The position numbers and the translations under genes are program-made. Positions 18,945-29,672 of a DNA stretch of 64,000 nt are shown piece by piece. How positions within the stretch are numbered: the stretch's first letter is position 1; every line of letters begins with the position of its first letter. Source of the DNA: Shewanella yunxiaonensis (GTDB lineage Bacteria > Pseudomonadota > Gammaproteobacteria > Enterobacterales > Shewanellaceae). A model generated the notes under the pieces. It was not told where the DNA came from and searched no databases. It was given only the letters and a program-made list of their open reading frames with translations. Where the stretch lies: the NCBI RefSeq assembly GCF_018223345.1, contig NZ_CP073587.1, positions 3,466,001 through 3,530,000 on the forward strand, in the 5' to 3' direction.

Positions 18945-19523
18945 ATGAAAACCTTTAACAGTATTTTGCTAGCCACCATTGCGCTAGTTGCCAGTATTAG
19001 TTTTGTCGGTCGAGCGCATGCCGAGGATAGCTACAGTGATGCGCTGACAACATTCCAAAAGGCCACTGAAACCCATAAATTTTTTAATACTGCTTACGGC
19101 TATGCCATATTCCCTACCGTTGGCAAAGGAGGTATCGGGATTGGTGCAGCCTATGGTAAAGGTCGGGTATACCGTGGTGGCGTATACACTGGCGATTCAT
19201 CGCTGACTCAGGTATCCATAGGTTTCCAGCTCGGTGGCCAAGCATACAGTGAAATCATCTTCTTTAAGGATGCCAAGGCTTATAACGATTTTACCAGTGG
19301 CAGTTTCGAGTTCGGTGCCCAAGCCTCCGCAGTTGCTATCAACGTGGGAGCCAATGCCCAGGCAGGCACTATCGGTAACTCTGCGGGAGCCGGTCAGCAT
19401 GGCGGCAGTCAAACCGCAACCGCATCTTACATCAATGGCATGGCAGTATTTACTTCAGCTAAAGGCGGCTTGATGTTTGAAGCGGCACTGGCAGGGCAAT
19501 CATTTACCTTTGATCAAAAATAG
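18945..19523 (+). CDS. YSC84/SYLF-domain exported protein
   Basis: A 192-residue protein with a signal peptide (cleavage about after AHA, residue 26) and a SYLF/YSC84-related domain: FNTAYGYAIFPTVGKGGIGIGAAYGKGRVY, then glycine- and alanine-rich beta segments ending KGGLMFEAALAGQSF. SYLF domains bind lipids in eukaryotes; the bacterial exported forms are poorly understood. GGAGG six bases before ATG 18945 is a strong ribosome binding site. The gene is monocistronic, with a terminator shared with the convergent acyltransferase gene. Confidence 0.85.
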   Translation: MKTFNSILLATIALVASISFVGRAHAEDSYSDALTTFQKATETHKFFNTAYGYAIFPTVGKGGIGIGAAYGKGRVYRGGVYTGDSSLTQVSIGFQLGGQAYSEIIFFKDAKAYNDFTSGSFEFGAQASAVAINVGANAQAGTIGNSAGAGQHGGSQTATASYINGMAVFTSAKGGLMFEAALAGQSFTFDQK

Positions 19524-19552
19524 ACTAGCCATAACCGCATCATCAATAAAAC

Positions 19553-19576
19553 AGGCGACATTAGGTCGCCTTTTTT
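19553..19576. terminator. Bidirectional terminator between YSC84 and acyltransferase genes
   Basis: AGGCGAC and GTCGCCT around a five-base loop, with TTTTTT on the plus strand and a weaker T-rich tail (GTTTTATT) on the minus strand. It sits between the two convergent stop codons. Confidence 0.85.
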
Positions 19577-19577
19577 A

Positions 19578-20615
19578 TTACCAGCCAATCCATTGCCGAG
19601 AGCGATCCCCCAGCCCTTTTTTAATACCCATGGCTGACCACATGCTGAAGAACAGTAACATCAGGAAAATGCCAATCGACAAAGCTACCGAAGTCAGAGC
19701 TGACCCTGGGGCGAGTTTAAAATGCAGCAACTGACAGGCATCACCAAATAACATGGAAAAGATCGGATGCAGGAAGAAAATGGCAAAACTCATATCTGCC
19801 ACCCGTTCCAGCCATGGAAACTCGCCTATTCTAGTCAGCAATTCACAGCCTTTTAGCACCAGAATGCACAGACAGAATTTCTGCACGAATTGCCAATCTA
19901 TGCCTCCGTATACCCACGCATCTTTATGATAGTTACCAACGTGCCCATCAATATTCGTCTGCACCCATAAGCTGAGGATTAATCCCAGCCAGGCTAATAC
20001 ATTCAGCGGGACTGACAACCGTTTTACCACTACCTCTTCTTGTGAATACAGTATTCCCAACAGATAGAATGGCGTGAAATACACTAGCGACTGTAGAACG
20101 TTAACATTGCCAATCGGCCGATGTAACAACATCGCTGTCACCATCAATAACAGTAACAATCCCGTACGCCACGAGCGAGCGAGCCGAATATAAGCGATAA
20201 ATACCGGAGAAATGGCAAATACCGCCATGATGAAAGGTACATACCAATGAGGAAACAACACATAACCATTGCGCACGGTGTACCAGCAGTCCAACAATAT
20301 CGCTTGTGGCGAATGCCCTTTTAACCAATACCATTCGGCTATCAACAACAACAGGCCAGCCAACGACACCCATAAAAATGGCAATGCCACGTTACGAATT
20401 TTATTACTCATAAACCCACGGTATTCAAATCGGGGATAAAACACCCGGTGAAAAAAATACCCCGAGATAAATACAAATAATGCGGTACCGCCTCGTACCA
20501 GGTTTTCCAGCATCGCGGGAAATCCCTCGCCCGAGTTATAAACACTATGGCCAGCGACAATCAGCAAAATAGCCATGCCACGCATATAGGTAAATTCTGT
20601 TTGTTTCTGGCGCAT
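19578..20615 (-). CDS. Acyltransferase 3 family membrane protein
   Basis: A 345-residue integral membrane protein with about ten hydrophobic segments. The family signature is at the N terminus: FTYMRGMAILLIVAGHSV, with the conserved Arg and catalytic-type His22, followed by LFVFISGYFF. Such proteins O-acylate (usually O-acetylate) exported or surface polysaccharides. No glycan biosynthesis genes are nearby, so the substrate cannot be inferred. The gene stands alone, convergent with the YSC84 gene. The 207 bases upstream of it hold only a GCCGC/GCGGC hairpin. Confidence 0.85.
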   Translation of the reverse strand: MRQKQTEFTYMRGMAILLIVAGHSVYNSGEGFPAMLENLVRGGTALFVFISGYFFHRVFYPRFEYRGFMSNKIRNVALPFLWVSLAGLLLLIAEWYWLKGHSPQAILLDCWYTVRNGYVLFPHWYVPFIMAVFAISPVFIAYIRLARSWRTGLLLLLMVTAMLLHRPIGNVNVLQSLVYFTPFYLLGILYSQEEVVVKRLSVPLNVLAWLGLILSLWVQTNIDGHVGNYHKDAWVYGGIDWQFVQKFCLCILVLKGCELLTRIGEFPWLERVADMSFAIFFLHPIFSMLFGDACQLLHFKLAPGSALTSVALSIGIFLMLLFFSMWSAMGIKKGLGDRSRQWIGW

Positions 20616-20822
20616 AAGGGCCTCACATGACTAACAAGAAGGAACGGGAGAAACGACATGTCCAGCGGCAGAAATGACCGGACCATACAATAGAAATGAA
20701 TGTCTGGATGGAGAATCGCCGCCAGAATAGCGGCAATTACAGCAAAGCGGAATAGGTCTGCAAAAATATTTTTTACGCGTCTGGATAAACCAAAAATATC
20801 GATATTATTTATATAGTTATCG

Positions 20823-21149
20823 CTAATCTCCGAACCACCGCTTCAGCGTGGAACTCGCTTCTTCACGAACAGAATCATCAATGTACATACTGACCATGGC
20901 CATCGCCGCAGCAAGCGCACCGAGGTCATCACTAAAACCGACGATAGGCGTCAGATCCGGAATGGCATCGAGCGGTGAAATGAAGTAAGCCAAGGCACCA
21001 AAAATCGCCGTTTTAGCCCACTTCGGAGTGTCGTTACGTTGTGCGGCGTAATAAAGCAATAACGCATTTTCAACGACTTCCCGGCCAGCTTTAACAGCGA
21101 ATCCCTTAAGCTTGTCCCAAAATCCCTGTTCACTGTATTGCTGCTGCAT
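20823..21149 (-). CDS. YkvA family protein (DUF1232)
   Basis: A 108-residue protein with the DUF1232 hallmark FISPLDAIPDLTPIVGFSDDLGAL, a hydrophobic helix with conserved Pro/Asp residues, and a short C-terminal helix. The family is widespread and without a firm function; weak membrane association is plausible. The start is ATG 21149: GGAGGAATC lies directly upstream. The frame remains open to 21203, but the extra 18 residues are not family-like. Confidence 0.85.
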   Translation of the reverse strand: MQQQYSEQGFWDKLKGFAVKAGREVVENALLLYYAAQRNDTPKWAKTAIFGALAYFISPLDAIPDLTPIVGFSDDLGALAAAMAMVSMYIDDSVREEASSTLKRWFGD

Positions 21150-21376
21150 TGATTCCTCCGAGATACCTATGCTCAGCGCTATGTAGCCACATATCTCTAG
21201 CATTAAAGCATGGTGATATGCTTTTTCTTAGGACTGCACCGGCTTTAGCATAATATCGCAAAGATCAATTTGAATTGGTATTTCTTAGCTATCTTCAACG
21301 AATTTCAGGTATAAACATCACCTATAACAGATCAACCGTGTGATTGTTTAACAACTGAGAGTTAAGCGATTCAATC

Positions 21377-21892
21377 ATGAAAATAAGAGCCGTCACTCAC
21401 AAAGATGCACAAGCGTTATCCGATTATTTTATTCGTAATCAACAACATTTTGCGCGCTGGGAACCGTTACCCCCAAAGGGTCATCACGCGCTGAGCAACT
21501 GGCAACACAGATTGGATGCACTGTTTGCAGCACCGATTAATGAATATTGGTTTGTGCTGGATAGCGGCCTGCAAATCGTTGGACATTGCACCCTAAGTAA
21601 CATTATTCGTGGGCCCTTGCAGGCATGTTATATGGGCTATGGCATTGATAGTACGTTACAGGGAAAGGGGCAAATGCTCCCCTTGTGCCAGGCAGCGCTT
21701 AACTTTGCCTTTGACGAACTGCGGTTGAACCGGGTAATGGCGAACTATATGCCGACCAATCAACGCTCGGGGAAGTTGCTGGAACGTCTGGGCTTTGAGC
21801 GTGAAGGCTTGGCCAAACGATACCTTAAAATCAATGGCCGTTGGGAAGATCATATTTTGACCGCTAAACTCGCACCCCATGCGGCAGATTAA
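21377..21892 (+). CDS. rimJ: GNAT acetyltransferase, RimJ-like
   Basis: A 171-residue GNAT-fold N-acetyltransferase. The second half is very close to E. coli RimJ: GYGIDSTLQGKG for acetyl-CoA binding, then NRVMANYMPTNQRSGKLLERLGF and INGRWEDH. RimJ acetylates the N-terminal alanine of ribosomal protein S5 in E. coli. The protein is somewhat shorter than RimJ (194 residues in E. coli), so a different substrate is possible. Single gene; the 211 bases after it hold only the ygiQ terminator. Confidence 0.75.
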   Translation: MKIRAVTHKDAQALSDYFIRNQQHFARWEPLPPKGHHALSNWQHRLDALFAAPINEYWFVLDSGLQIVGHCTLSNIIRGPLQACYMGYGIDSTLQGKGQMLPLCQAALNFAFDELRLNRVMANYMPTNQRSGKLLERLGFEREGLAKRYLKINGRWEDHILTAKLAPHAAD

Positions 21893-22056
21893 CGCGGATA
21901 GAAAAAGAGCTAACCTACGCCAAATCTAGGCACTCTCGGCGACATCGAACTATTCGGCTTACAGCGTGCTCGACCTAAAACCCAACACAGATAAAATCGA
22001 CATTAGATGTTGATTTGCAATAGGTTAATCGCGCCAACTAACATGTTATGAAGACT

Positions 22057-22078
22057 AAAAATCCGGCTATTGGCCGGA
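22057..22078 (-). terminator. Intrinsic terminator of ygiQ
   Basis: TCCGGC (22062-22067) and GCCGGA (22073-22078) around five bases. The minus strand continues TTTTTAG. The plus-strand tail CTTTT could also weakly stop transcription from rimJ. Confidence 0.8.
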
Positions 22079-22103
22079 CTTTTGGTCGATAAGCGTCGGA
22101 GAG

Positions 22104-24359
22104 TTATCTGGCTTTATGCTGGACTGGTTTGTTACGGCCACGCGGCGAGTTGGGCTTAGCCGTTTCTGCCTGAGCTCGTGGCGCAGATGTTGCTGCGGGT
22201 TTTGCCTGTTTACCTTCACTCTTGCTGACATTGTTGGCAAACTGATTACTGCTAAAACGGGTCAGCCCCTGTTTGCCCTTTGCCGCAGGTTTGTTGCTCT
22301 GTTTACGCGCAAATTGCTCAGCGCGACCAGCTGGTGGCACCAAATGTTGTGGACCAGTACCGATCAAATCTTCGCGTTTCATGCTGATCAGCGCTTCGCG
22401 GATCAACGGCCAGCCTTCCGGATCATGATAACGCAGCAGCGCTTTATGCAATCGGCGCTGACGCCCTTTTTTCGGAATAAACACCGCTTCACTGTCATGC
22501 TTGACGTTACGCAGTGAATTCAACCCGGTGTGATACATAGTGGTAGCGTTAGCCATGGGTGAAGGGTAGAAATTCTGCACCTGATCCAATTTGAATTTAC
22601 GCGCTTTCAACCACAATGCCAGATTGAGCATATCCTCGTCAGTGGTGCCGGGATGCGCTGAAATAAAGTAGGGGATTAAGAACTGTTCTTTACCGGCCTC
22701 TTTTGAATACTGGTCGAACATCTCTTTGAACTTGTCATAGGTGCCCATGCCGGGCTTCATCATCTTCGACAGCGGCCCATCTTCCGTATGCTCCGGCGCA
22801 ATTTTCAGATACCCGCCCACATGATGCTTTACCAGCTCTTTTACATAACGCGGATCTTCAATCGCCAGGTCATAACGCACCCCGGAGGCGATCAGTACCT
22901 TTTTGATACCCGGGACATCACGGGCTGCCCGATACAGGTCTATTGTATGTTGATGATCCGTGTCCAGATGGCCACAGATTGCCGGATAAACACAGGACAA
23001 GCGGCGGCAGGTTTTCTCCGCTTTTTCACTTTTACAGCCGAGCCGGTACATATTGGCTGTCGGGCCGCCAAGATCGGAGATCACCCCGGTAAAGCCCGGC
23101 ACCTTCTGCTGGATATCTTTGATTTCGCGGATAATCGAATCCTGCGAACGGCTCTGGATAATGCGTCCTTCATGCTCAGTGATGGAGCAGAATGAACAGC
23201 CACCAAAACACCCTCGCATGATGTTGATCGAGGTTTTGATCATGTCATACGCCGGGATCTTCTGCTGGCCATACGCGGGATGCTGTACCCGCTGATATGG
23301 CAGGTCGAACACCGCGTCCATCTCATCAGTATTGAGCGGAAACGCTGGCGGATTGACCCAGACACCGCGATCGCCGTGCATTTGAAACAGCGCGCGGGCA
23401 CAACCGGGATTAGTTTCCTGATGCAACACCCGTGAAGCATGAGCATACAGAAAACGATCATCACTCACCCGCTCAAATGCTGGCAACAGTACATAGGTTT
23501 TCTCCCAGGGCTTAGGACGGGGCGGCTGCACAGTGATGGCTTGTGGCGCGTCATTATCAAACACTTTCACATCACTGGGGCCAGAGAGATTCTGGCAACC
23601 CACATCATCGGCGCCATAGGGATTGGGAATAGGATCGATTTTATGTAGCTGGTCGATTTTACGGGAGTCGACACCTTTCCATTCCGGCAATGCGGTTTTA
23701 CGCAGCACCGCCGTACCGCGAATATCCTGCATATCACCAATGTCATCGCCTTTTGCCAGACGATGTGCCACTTCGGCCAAAGGCCGTTCGGCGTTGCCGT
23801 AAATCAGCAGGTCGGCTTTACTGTCAAACAGTACACTGCGGCGCACTTTATCTTGCCAGTAATCATAATGGGCGATGCGGCGCAGACTGGCCTCGATGCC
23901 GCCGATAATCACCGGCACCTCTTTATAAGCTTCTTTGCAGCGCTGGGTGTAAACCGTTACCGCCCGATCGGGTCGCTTACCGCCCACATTACCCGGCGTA
24001 TAAGCATCGTCGGTGCGCAATCGGCGATCGGCAGTGTAACGGTTGATCATTGAGTCCATATTGCCAGCGGTGACGCCAAAGAACAGATTGGGGCGACCGA
24101 GGCGCATAAAATCGTCTTTGCTCTGCCAGTCTGGCTGATCGATGATCCCGACACGGAACCCTTGCGCTTCCAGCATGCGGCCAATCACCGCCATACCGAA
24201 GCTAGGATGATCCACATAGGCATCGCCGGTCACCACGATCACATCACAACTGTCCCAGCCAAGCTGTTCCATCTCTTTACGAGACATTGGCAGAAACGGC
24301 GCAGGTTTCAGATCGGCGCGATAACGAGGATAACGAAATAAACTGGACTCAACGTGCAT
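22104..24359 (-). CDS. ygiQ: YgiQ family radical SAM protein
   Basis: A 751-residue radical SAM protein. It has an N-terminal UPF0313 domain ([36 protein letters not shown]), and the cluster motif C384-FGG-C388-SF-C391. The CX3CX2C spacing fits 4Fe-4S and S-adenosylmethionine binding. The last 75 residues are low-complexity, rich in Lys, Gln, Ala and Pro. The start is ATG 24359, which aligns with known YgiQ N termini; a TTG at 24386 gives a longer, less typical form. The reaction is unknown. Confidence 0.92.
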   Translation of the reverse strand: MHVESSLFRYPRYRADLKPAPFLPMSRKEMEQLGWDSCDVIVVTGDAYVDHPSFGMAVIGRMLEAQGFRVGIIDQPDWQSKDDFMRLGRPNLFFGVTAGNMDSMINRYTADRRLRTDDAYTPGNVGGKRPDRAVTVYTQRCKEAYKEVPVIIGGIEASLRRIAHYDYWQDKVRRSVLFDSKADLLIYGNAERPLAEVAHRLAKGDDIGDMQDIRGTAVLRKTALPEWKGVDSRKIDQLHKIDPIPNPYGADDVGCQNLSGPSDVKVFDNDAPQAITVQPPRPKPWEKTYVLLPAFERVSDDRFLYAHASRVLHQETNPGCARALFQMHGDRGVWVNPPAFPLNTDEMDAVFDLPYQRVQHPAYGQQKIPAYDMIKTSINIMRGCFGGCSFCSITEHEGRIIQSRSQDSIIREIKDIQQKVPGFTGVISDLGGPTANMYRLGCKSEKAEKTCRRLSCVYPAICGHLDTDHQHTIDLYRAARDVPGIKKVLIASGVRYDLAIEDPRYVKELVKHHVGGYLKIAPEHTEDGPLSKMMKPGMGTYDKFKEMFDQYSKEAGKEQFLIPYFISAHPGTTDEDMLNLALWLKARKFKLDQVQNFYPSPMANATTMYHTGLNSLRNVKHDSEAVFIPKKGRQRRLHKALLRYHDPEGWPLIREALISMKREDLIGTGPQHLVPPAGRAEQFARKQSNKPAAKGKQGLTRFSSNQFANNVSKSEGKQAKPAATSAPRAQAETAKPNSPRGRNKPVQHKAR

Positions 24360-24513
24360 GTGTATCCAACCAACTGGCTTAAACAAACTCTGGCAACACG
24401 GCCTTCAGGGGCGCGGAGTATAACAGGGCACCCTGATTAAGTGTGAACAATTTTTCAGCAATAAGTGCCTTTTTCTGCACTCTTTCGTAATACCCTTAAG
24501 TAGCTTGCGGGCT

Positions 24514-24909
24514 TTAAGCTTCAAGGAACATCACAATATCAACGACAGCCAATGCCACCATCACCCCCCAGGTTCCCAACATGCCCAACATACGGCCCAT
24601 GTGCGGACCACCTTTCCCCTGCGTCAACCCGATGGCATGTAGCAAGCGAGACACCAGCATCACCGTACCAAACAGATGTAACCATCCTGCATGCAAGCCA
24701 TCTAACTCAGCGATTGCCAGCAGTAGCAACCCCAACGGCGCATTTTCCAGCAGATTCCCGTGCGCCCGCCGTGCGAGATAAATCTCAGGATGTTCGCCAT
24801 TGCCTACCCCGACTTTAAAACGCACTCGAAGTTGCACGACTCGGGCACTCAAAAACAGCGCCAAGAAGGTTGTTAACGCGCAATAAAAACCAGAAACATA
24901 CAGTGTCAT
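24514..24909 (-). CDS. MAPEG family membrane protein
   Basis: A 131-residue protein with four membrane segments and MAPEG features: VRFKVGVGNGEHPEIYLARRAHGNLLENAPLGLLLL, and later VSRLLHAIGL. MAPEG proteins are trimeric membrane enzymes, often glutathione-dependent transferases; bacterial members are rarely characterised. I chose the second of two consecutive ATG codons (24909), which is six bases from GGAG; 24912 is the alternative. It is divergent from the ThrE-like gene. Confidence 0.87.
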   Translation of the reverse strand: MTLYVSGFYCALTTFLALFLSARVVQLRVRFKVGVGNGEHPEIYLARRAHGNLLENAPLGLLLLAIAELDGLHAGWLHLFGTVMLVSRLLHAIGLTQGKGGPHMGRMLGMLGTWGVMVALAVVDIVMFLEA

Positions 24910-25075
24910 CATTTTCTCCGCTGACAGCGTTTATCACTGCCGATATGGTTAAATAACCTTAGGAAATTTAATTTTTTATGTCATTATTCCCTTGAGATAA
25001 AATTCCTTTAAAATGCGCGCAAAATTGGCATGTTGCCTTGCCGGCCACCTTGATACACAAGTACGAGGCTCCCCA

Positions 25076-26296
25076 GTGGACAATCAGGAATTTCTGGAAA
25101 AACGCCGCTTTATAATAAAGCTGGGCAAGGCTTTGCACAAATTTGGTACACCAGCTTATCGTCTGGAAACCCATCTGCAAACTGTCGCCAAAACGCTGGG
25201 GCTGGACGGTTACTTTCTGATCTCCCCAACGTCCATGACCTTCGTGTTACAGCACGATACCGATCAGGAATACAACCACGTTGCCCGAGTAAAACCTGGA
25301 GAGCTGGATTTGGGCGCGCTGGCACGCACTGATGCGCTGGTGGAAGAACTGCGCAGTGGACAGCGCACCTTGTCAGAGGCGTTGCAACGTCTTGATCAAA
25401 TTGCTGAAATGCCCAATCCATACGGACCGCTACTAACCCTCTGCGCGTATGGTTGTGCTGGTGCCGCGTTTGCCATGCTGATGGCCACCAGCTGGAATGA
25501 CGTGTTCTGGTCTGGCATTGTCGGGCTGATAGTGTACGGGTTGGTGTTCGCTGCTGAGCACTCCAAACGTATGGCCGAATTGCTGGAGCCACTAGCAGCC
25601 ACGGTCGCCGGAATCGTCAGTTGTGGCTTTGCCTTGCTGGACCCATCCATCAATATCCCGGTAGTGATCCTCTCCGGCATCATTGTGTTTATTCCCGGCT
25701 TGGGACTGACCCTCGGGCTGGCAGAATTGTCTGCCCGCGATCTGATGTCTGGCACCATGCGCATCATGGATGCCGTCATGGTATTGTTCAAACTCTATTT
25801 TGGCGCAGTGCTTGGAGTTGCTATTGGCAGCGCGATATTTGGTCAGGATCTGTTTATTGAGCCAACATCATTACCGCGCTGGGCCAGTTGGCTGGCAGTC
25901 CCATTATTATCTTCAGCACTAGTATTCATTTTCAAAGCCCGCCTGAAAGATGCACCTTGGGGAATCTTTGCCGGAGTCTTGGCGTTTGTCGCGGCGATGT
26001 TCGGCGGTATCTATCTTGGCGATTCCATCGGTATATTCTTTGGCGCGCTGGCAGTAGGCATCTATGCCAATCTGTTTTCTCGCTGGACCAGAGCCCCGGC
26101 CTCTATCGCGTTATTACAGGGCATCGTGATCCTGGTTCCCGGCAGCAAGACCTATCTTGGGCTCAATGCATTCGTGTCCGGAGATACCATGCTGGCACAG
26201 CCACATTTGGGGGCGCAGCTGTTCCTGATTTTTATGTCACTGGTCGCTGGGCTAATCTTTTCCAATGTTGTAATCACCCCGCGCTCCACGCTGTAA
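25076..26296 (+). CDS. ThrE-family threonine/serine exporter
   Basis: A 406-residue inner-membrane protein joining the two ThrE domains in one chain: an N-terminal cytosolic region (GKALHKFGTPAYRLETHLQ) leading into five helices with SGIIVFIPGLGLTLGLAEL, and a second five-helix domain with LVPGSKTYLGLN. The family exports threonine and serine by proton exchange in Corynebacterium. I chose GTG 25076, seven bases after GAGG; an ATG at 25013 has a poor site and adds 21 residues unlike the family. About 100 bases separate it from the outer membrane protein gene. Confidence 0.85.
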   Translation: MDNQEFLEKRRFIIKLGKALHKFGTPAYRLETHLQTVAKTLGLDGYFLISPTSMTFVLQHDTDQEYNHVARVKPGELDLGALARTDALVEELRSGQRTLSEALQRLDQIAEMPNPYGPLLTLCAYGCAGAAFAMLMATSWNDVFWSGIVGLIVYGLVFAAEHSKRMAELLEPLAATVAGIVSCGFALLDPSINIPVVILSGIIVFIPGLGLTLGLAELSARDLMSGTMRIMDAVMVLFKLYFGAVLGVAIGSAIFGQDLFIEPTSLPRWASWLAVPLLSSALVFIFKARLKDAPWGIFAGVLAFVAAMFGGIYLGDSIGIFFGALAVGIYANLFSRWTRAPASIALLQGIVILVPGSKTYLGLNAFVSGDTMLAQPHLGAQLFLIFMSLVAGLIFSNVVITPRSTL

Positions 26297-26397
26297 CAGG
26301 ATCGTCAAAAACCGTCGTGACATTCCGCCACATTTCCAAAAAACGACTATGATTCAAATAGTCCGGTTCAACACTGTGTTGTTTTGGGGAGCGCTGA

Positions 26398-28011
26398 ATG
26401 CATTATCACCAGGTACTGTGGTTACTGGCGACGGCCGCTGTCAGTATATCGGGATATGCGACACCTGTAGCCAAACCAGCCGCTGACGACAATAGTTTCG
26501 TCGTCGGCCATATTCAGGTGATGACCAACCCTATCTTTGATGAATCAGCCGATAACGCCATTTTTTTGCACCGCTGGGCCAATGCCGTTCACATCAATAC
26601 CCGAGATTCAGTTGTACTGGAGCGCCTGAGTTTTAAAGAAGGGGATGTTATCACCCAGAAACAGTTAGAAGAGGCACAGCGTATCCTCAGAAAAGAACCT
26701 TACCTGCGCGATGCCAAAATTCTTAAAGTTCCCGCCAGCAAAAGCAGCCCGAATCAGCCAGTAAATCTATTGGTAGAGACGTGGGATCAGTGGTCATTAT
26801 TGCCGACGGTGGATTGGGGCCGCAGCGGCGGTAAAAATCGCTACTCATTTGGCATTAAGGACGACAATATTCTCGGCTTGGGGATGCAAACCCAACTGGA
26901 ATATCAATCAGATGAAAACCGCACTGGCTACAAATTTGATTTCGAAACTCCGCTCACGATTATCAAAAATGCCCGGGTAGCGGCCAGCTTTGCCGATAAT
27001 GATGATGGCAAATCCACGTGGCTAAAGTTCGACAAGCCGTTTTACACACTGATGGATACCCGAGCTTATGGGGGAGAATACTTAAGTGTCGATCGCATCA
27101 ACACTTTTCGGCAGAACGGTGAAGATCTGCAAGAATACAAGGAGGGGATGGATTTCGCAGAATTTTACTGGGGGAAGCTGCTCAGCAGTGATGGCGCCGT
27201 TCGCCAACGACTACGCTTTGGTATCACACGTGACCGCCACGCATTTGCGCCGGTGCCGGGCCAACCACTACTGCCGCTGCCACAGGATCGCGATTTCATT
27301 TACCCATGGACAGAATGGGAATATCTGCAAGATGATTATCGGGTCATGACCAATGTGCATCTGATTAATTTTAATGAGGATATTAACCTTGGCTGGCACC
27401 ACAAACTGCGTTTGGGCCTAGAAACCAATGATGGCGATCACCTCGGTTACCACCTTAATTGGCGGATGAATCGCGGCTATGCCGACGATAACGAGTTGTT
27501 ATTACTGGCAATGAATGCCGAAGGCGTTTTTGCGACAGCCCAGCCGGACTATTACCGGGTAAGTGCTACCGCCGAATACTTTTACCGTTTCAATCAAAAG
27601 TGGTCAGCCTACTCACGTGTGCGGATGACAACTTCTCGCCACAATTTTCGGGATTTGCCATTAACGCTTGGGGATGAAACCGGCATGCGAGGCTACCCTA
27701 ACGAGTTTCAATATGGAGACCAGCTGTGGCTGCTCACCACCGAACTACGTAACTATCCCAATATCAATCTGTACCAACTCGCAGAATTAGGTTGGGCGGC
27801 ATTCATCGACGTGGGGCAGGCGTTTGGTGGCCCGTTATCGGACGATAACGAAATCTCACATCCCATCGGCGCCATCGGTGTTGGCGCACGTATCTATTCA
27901 TCCCGCTCCAGTTATGGCAACGTGGTACACATTGACTTCAGCTTGCCGATGAGTAACGGGGAAAACGTCAACGGCTGGGAATGGCGCTTTGAAGTAAAAA
28001 GTCATTTCTGA
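26398..28011 (+). CDS. BamA/TamA-like outer membrane protein
   Basis: A 537-residue exported protein with a signal peptide (about 22 residues), a POTRA-like region (about 45-125: LSFKEGDVITQKQLEEAQRILRKEPYLRDAKI) and a C-terminal Omp85-type barrel. The barrel has alternating aromatic strands, the GMRGYPNEF motif near residue 430 and a terminal Phe for Bam recognition. The POTRA part is much shorter than BamA (five repeats) or TamA (three). It may assemble or export a partner protein, but none is identifiable nearby. ATG 26398 follows GGGGAG. Confidence 0.8.
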   Translation: MHYHQVLWLLATAAVSISGYATPVAKPAADDNSFVVGHIQVMTNPIFDESADNAIFLHRWANAVHINTRDSVVLERLSFKEGDVITQKQLEEAQRILRKEPYLRDAKILKVPASKSSPNQPVNLLVETWDQWSLLPTVDWGRSGGKNRYSFGIKDDNILGLGMQTQLEYQSDENRTGYKFDFETPLTIIKNARVAASFADNDDGKSTWLKFDKPFYTLMDTRAYGGEYLSVDRINTFRQNGEDLQEYKEGMDFAEFYWGKLLSSDGAVRQRLRFGITRDRHAFAPVPGQPLLPLPQDRDFIYPWTEWEYLQDDYRVMTNVHLINFNEDINLGWHHKLRLGLETNDGDHLGYHLNWRMNRGYADDNELLLLAMNAEGVFATAQPDYYRVSATAEYFYRFNQKWSAYSRVRMTTSRHNFRDLPLTLGDETGMRGYPNEFQYGDQLWLLTTELRNYPNINLYQLAELGWAAFIDVGQAFGGPLSDDNEISHPIGAIGVGARIYSSRSSYGNVVHIDFSLPMSNGENVNGWEWRFEVKSHF

Positions 28012-28115
28012 TCCACGCCCACTTGCCAACCACAGCCCATCAAAGCATACAATGGTCTCCTAGTGTCGTGCTTTTAACTGCCACGGCAACAAAAGTCTTG
28101 CAAAGGAGGCATCTC

Positions 28116-29213
28116 GTGGCAAAGCTGTTCAGTCCCCTGACCGTGGGGTCACTCACGCTGAAAAATCGCATTATCATCGCCCCTATGTGTATGTATTCCG
28201 CCGACAACGGTGTCATACAGCCGTGGCATTGGCAACATTATGGCAATCTGGCGCAGTCTGCAGCTGGGATGTTGATCGTTGAAGCCTCGGCCGTAGCGCC
28301 GGAGGGCCGAATTTCTTACGCCGATGTGGGGTTATGGAACGATCAATGTCAGCATGCCTTACAGCAGCTAGTACGCGATATTCGGCGGGATTCAGATATG
28401 CCTTTGTTGGTACAGCTAGGCCATGCCGGACGTAAAGCTTCTTGCCACAAACCGTGGGATGGCGGCCAGCAACTCCCTGAAACGGATGAGCGCAGTTGGC
28501 AAACCATCGCGCCAAGTGCGGTGCCGTTTACCGAAGGACAACGACTGCCACTGGCGATGACCGACGCCCAGATAGACGACTGCATCAACCAGTTTGTTGC
28601 CGCCGCAAAACGGGCGCACGCTGCGGGGATGAATGGCGTAGAACTGCATGCAGCTCATGGTTATCTGCTGCATCAATTTCTATCACCACTCAGCAATCAA
28701 CGAAATGATGACTTTGGCGGTTCCCTCAGCAACCGCATGCGACTGCCACTGGCAGTATTTGATGCGGTTCGTGCTGCGCTGCCCCGCCATTTTGTGGTGG
28801 GCGTGCGCATCAGCGCTACCGATTGGGTGGATGGCGGCTGGGATCTGCCACAAAGTATTGCTTTTGCACGGGAATTGGATCATCGCGGTTGCGATTATAT
28901 TCATGTCTCCAGCGGCGGCTTATCAGACCAACAACAAATTGCTATCGGCGCTGGCTACCAAGTGCCATTTGCCGCCGCGATTACCGCTCAGGTAAAGATG
29001 CCGGTGATTGCGGTAGGACTGATCACCGATGCGCAGCAGGCCGAAAAAATTCTACTGCAAGATCAGGCTGATGCCATCGCCCTGGCTCGCGGCATCCTTT
29101 ATGACCCGCGCTGGCCTTGGCATGCGGCTGCCGCGCTTGGCGCTGAAGTGCAAGCAGCACCGCAGTATCTACGCTGCCAACCACATGGATTGAAGTCGCT
29201 GCTACATAAGTAG
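28116..29213 (+). CDS. Old yellow enzyme family NADH:flavin oxidoreductase (YqjM/NamA-like)
   Basis: A 365-residue FMN-dependent TIM-barrel ene-reductase of the YqjM class. Seen: LKNRIIIAPMCMYSADNG (including the Cys typical of this class), QLGHAGRKAS, GVELHAAHGYLLHQFLSP with the substrate-binding His pair, NQRNDDFGGSL, VRISATDWVDGGW. It reduces activated C=C bonds, probably in detoxification. The start is GTG 28116, six bases after GGAGG; a longer open frame upstream is unlike the family. Same strand as the outer membrane protein gene, 104 bases downstream. Confidence 0.93.
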   Translation: MAKLFSPLTVGSLTLKNRIIIAPMCMYSADNGVIQPWHWQHYGNLAQSAAGMLIVEASAVAPEGRISYADVGLWNDQCQHALQQLVRDIRRDSDMPLLVQLGHAGRKASCHKPWDGGQQLPETDERSWQTIAPSAVPFTEGQRLPLAMTDAQIDDCINQFVAAAKRAHAAGMNGVELHAAHGYLLHQFLSPLSNQRNDDFGGSLSNRMRLPLAVFDAVRAALPRHFVVGVRISATDWVDGGWDLPQSIAFARELDHRGCDYIHVSSGGLSDQQQIAIGAGYQVPFAAAITAQVKMPVIAVGLITDAQQAEKILLQDQADAIALARGILYDPRWPWHAAAALGAEVQAAPQYLRCQPHGLKSLLHK

Positions 29214-29270
29214 TCTTTCACTTTTCATGCGACCGCTCGAGAACGTCGTAAACTTGTTTGTCTACCAAAA

Positions 29271-29299
29271 GAAAAAGCCCAGCGAATCAGCTGGGCTTT
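29271..29299 (-). terminator. Intrinsic terminator of rnpB
   Basis: GCCCAGC (29277-29283) and GCTGGGC (29290-29296) around six bases, flanked on the minus strand by TTTTTC after the stem. It lies directly past the mature 3' end of RNase P RNA. Confidence 0.92.
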
Positions 29300-29306
29300 A
29301 TAAATT

Positions 29307-29665
<359 letters not shown>

Positions 29666-29672
29666 GGCGCGG

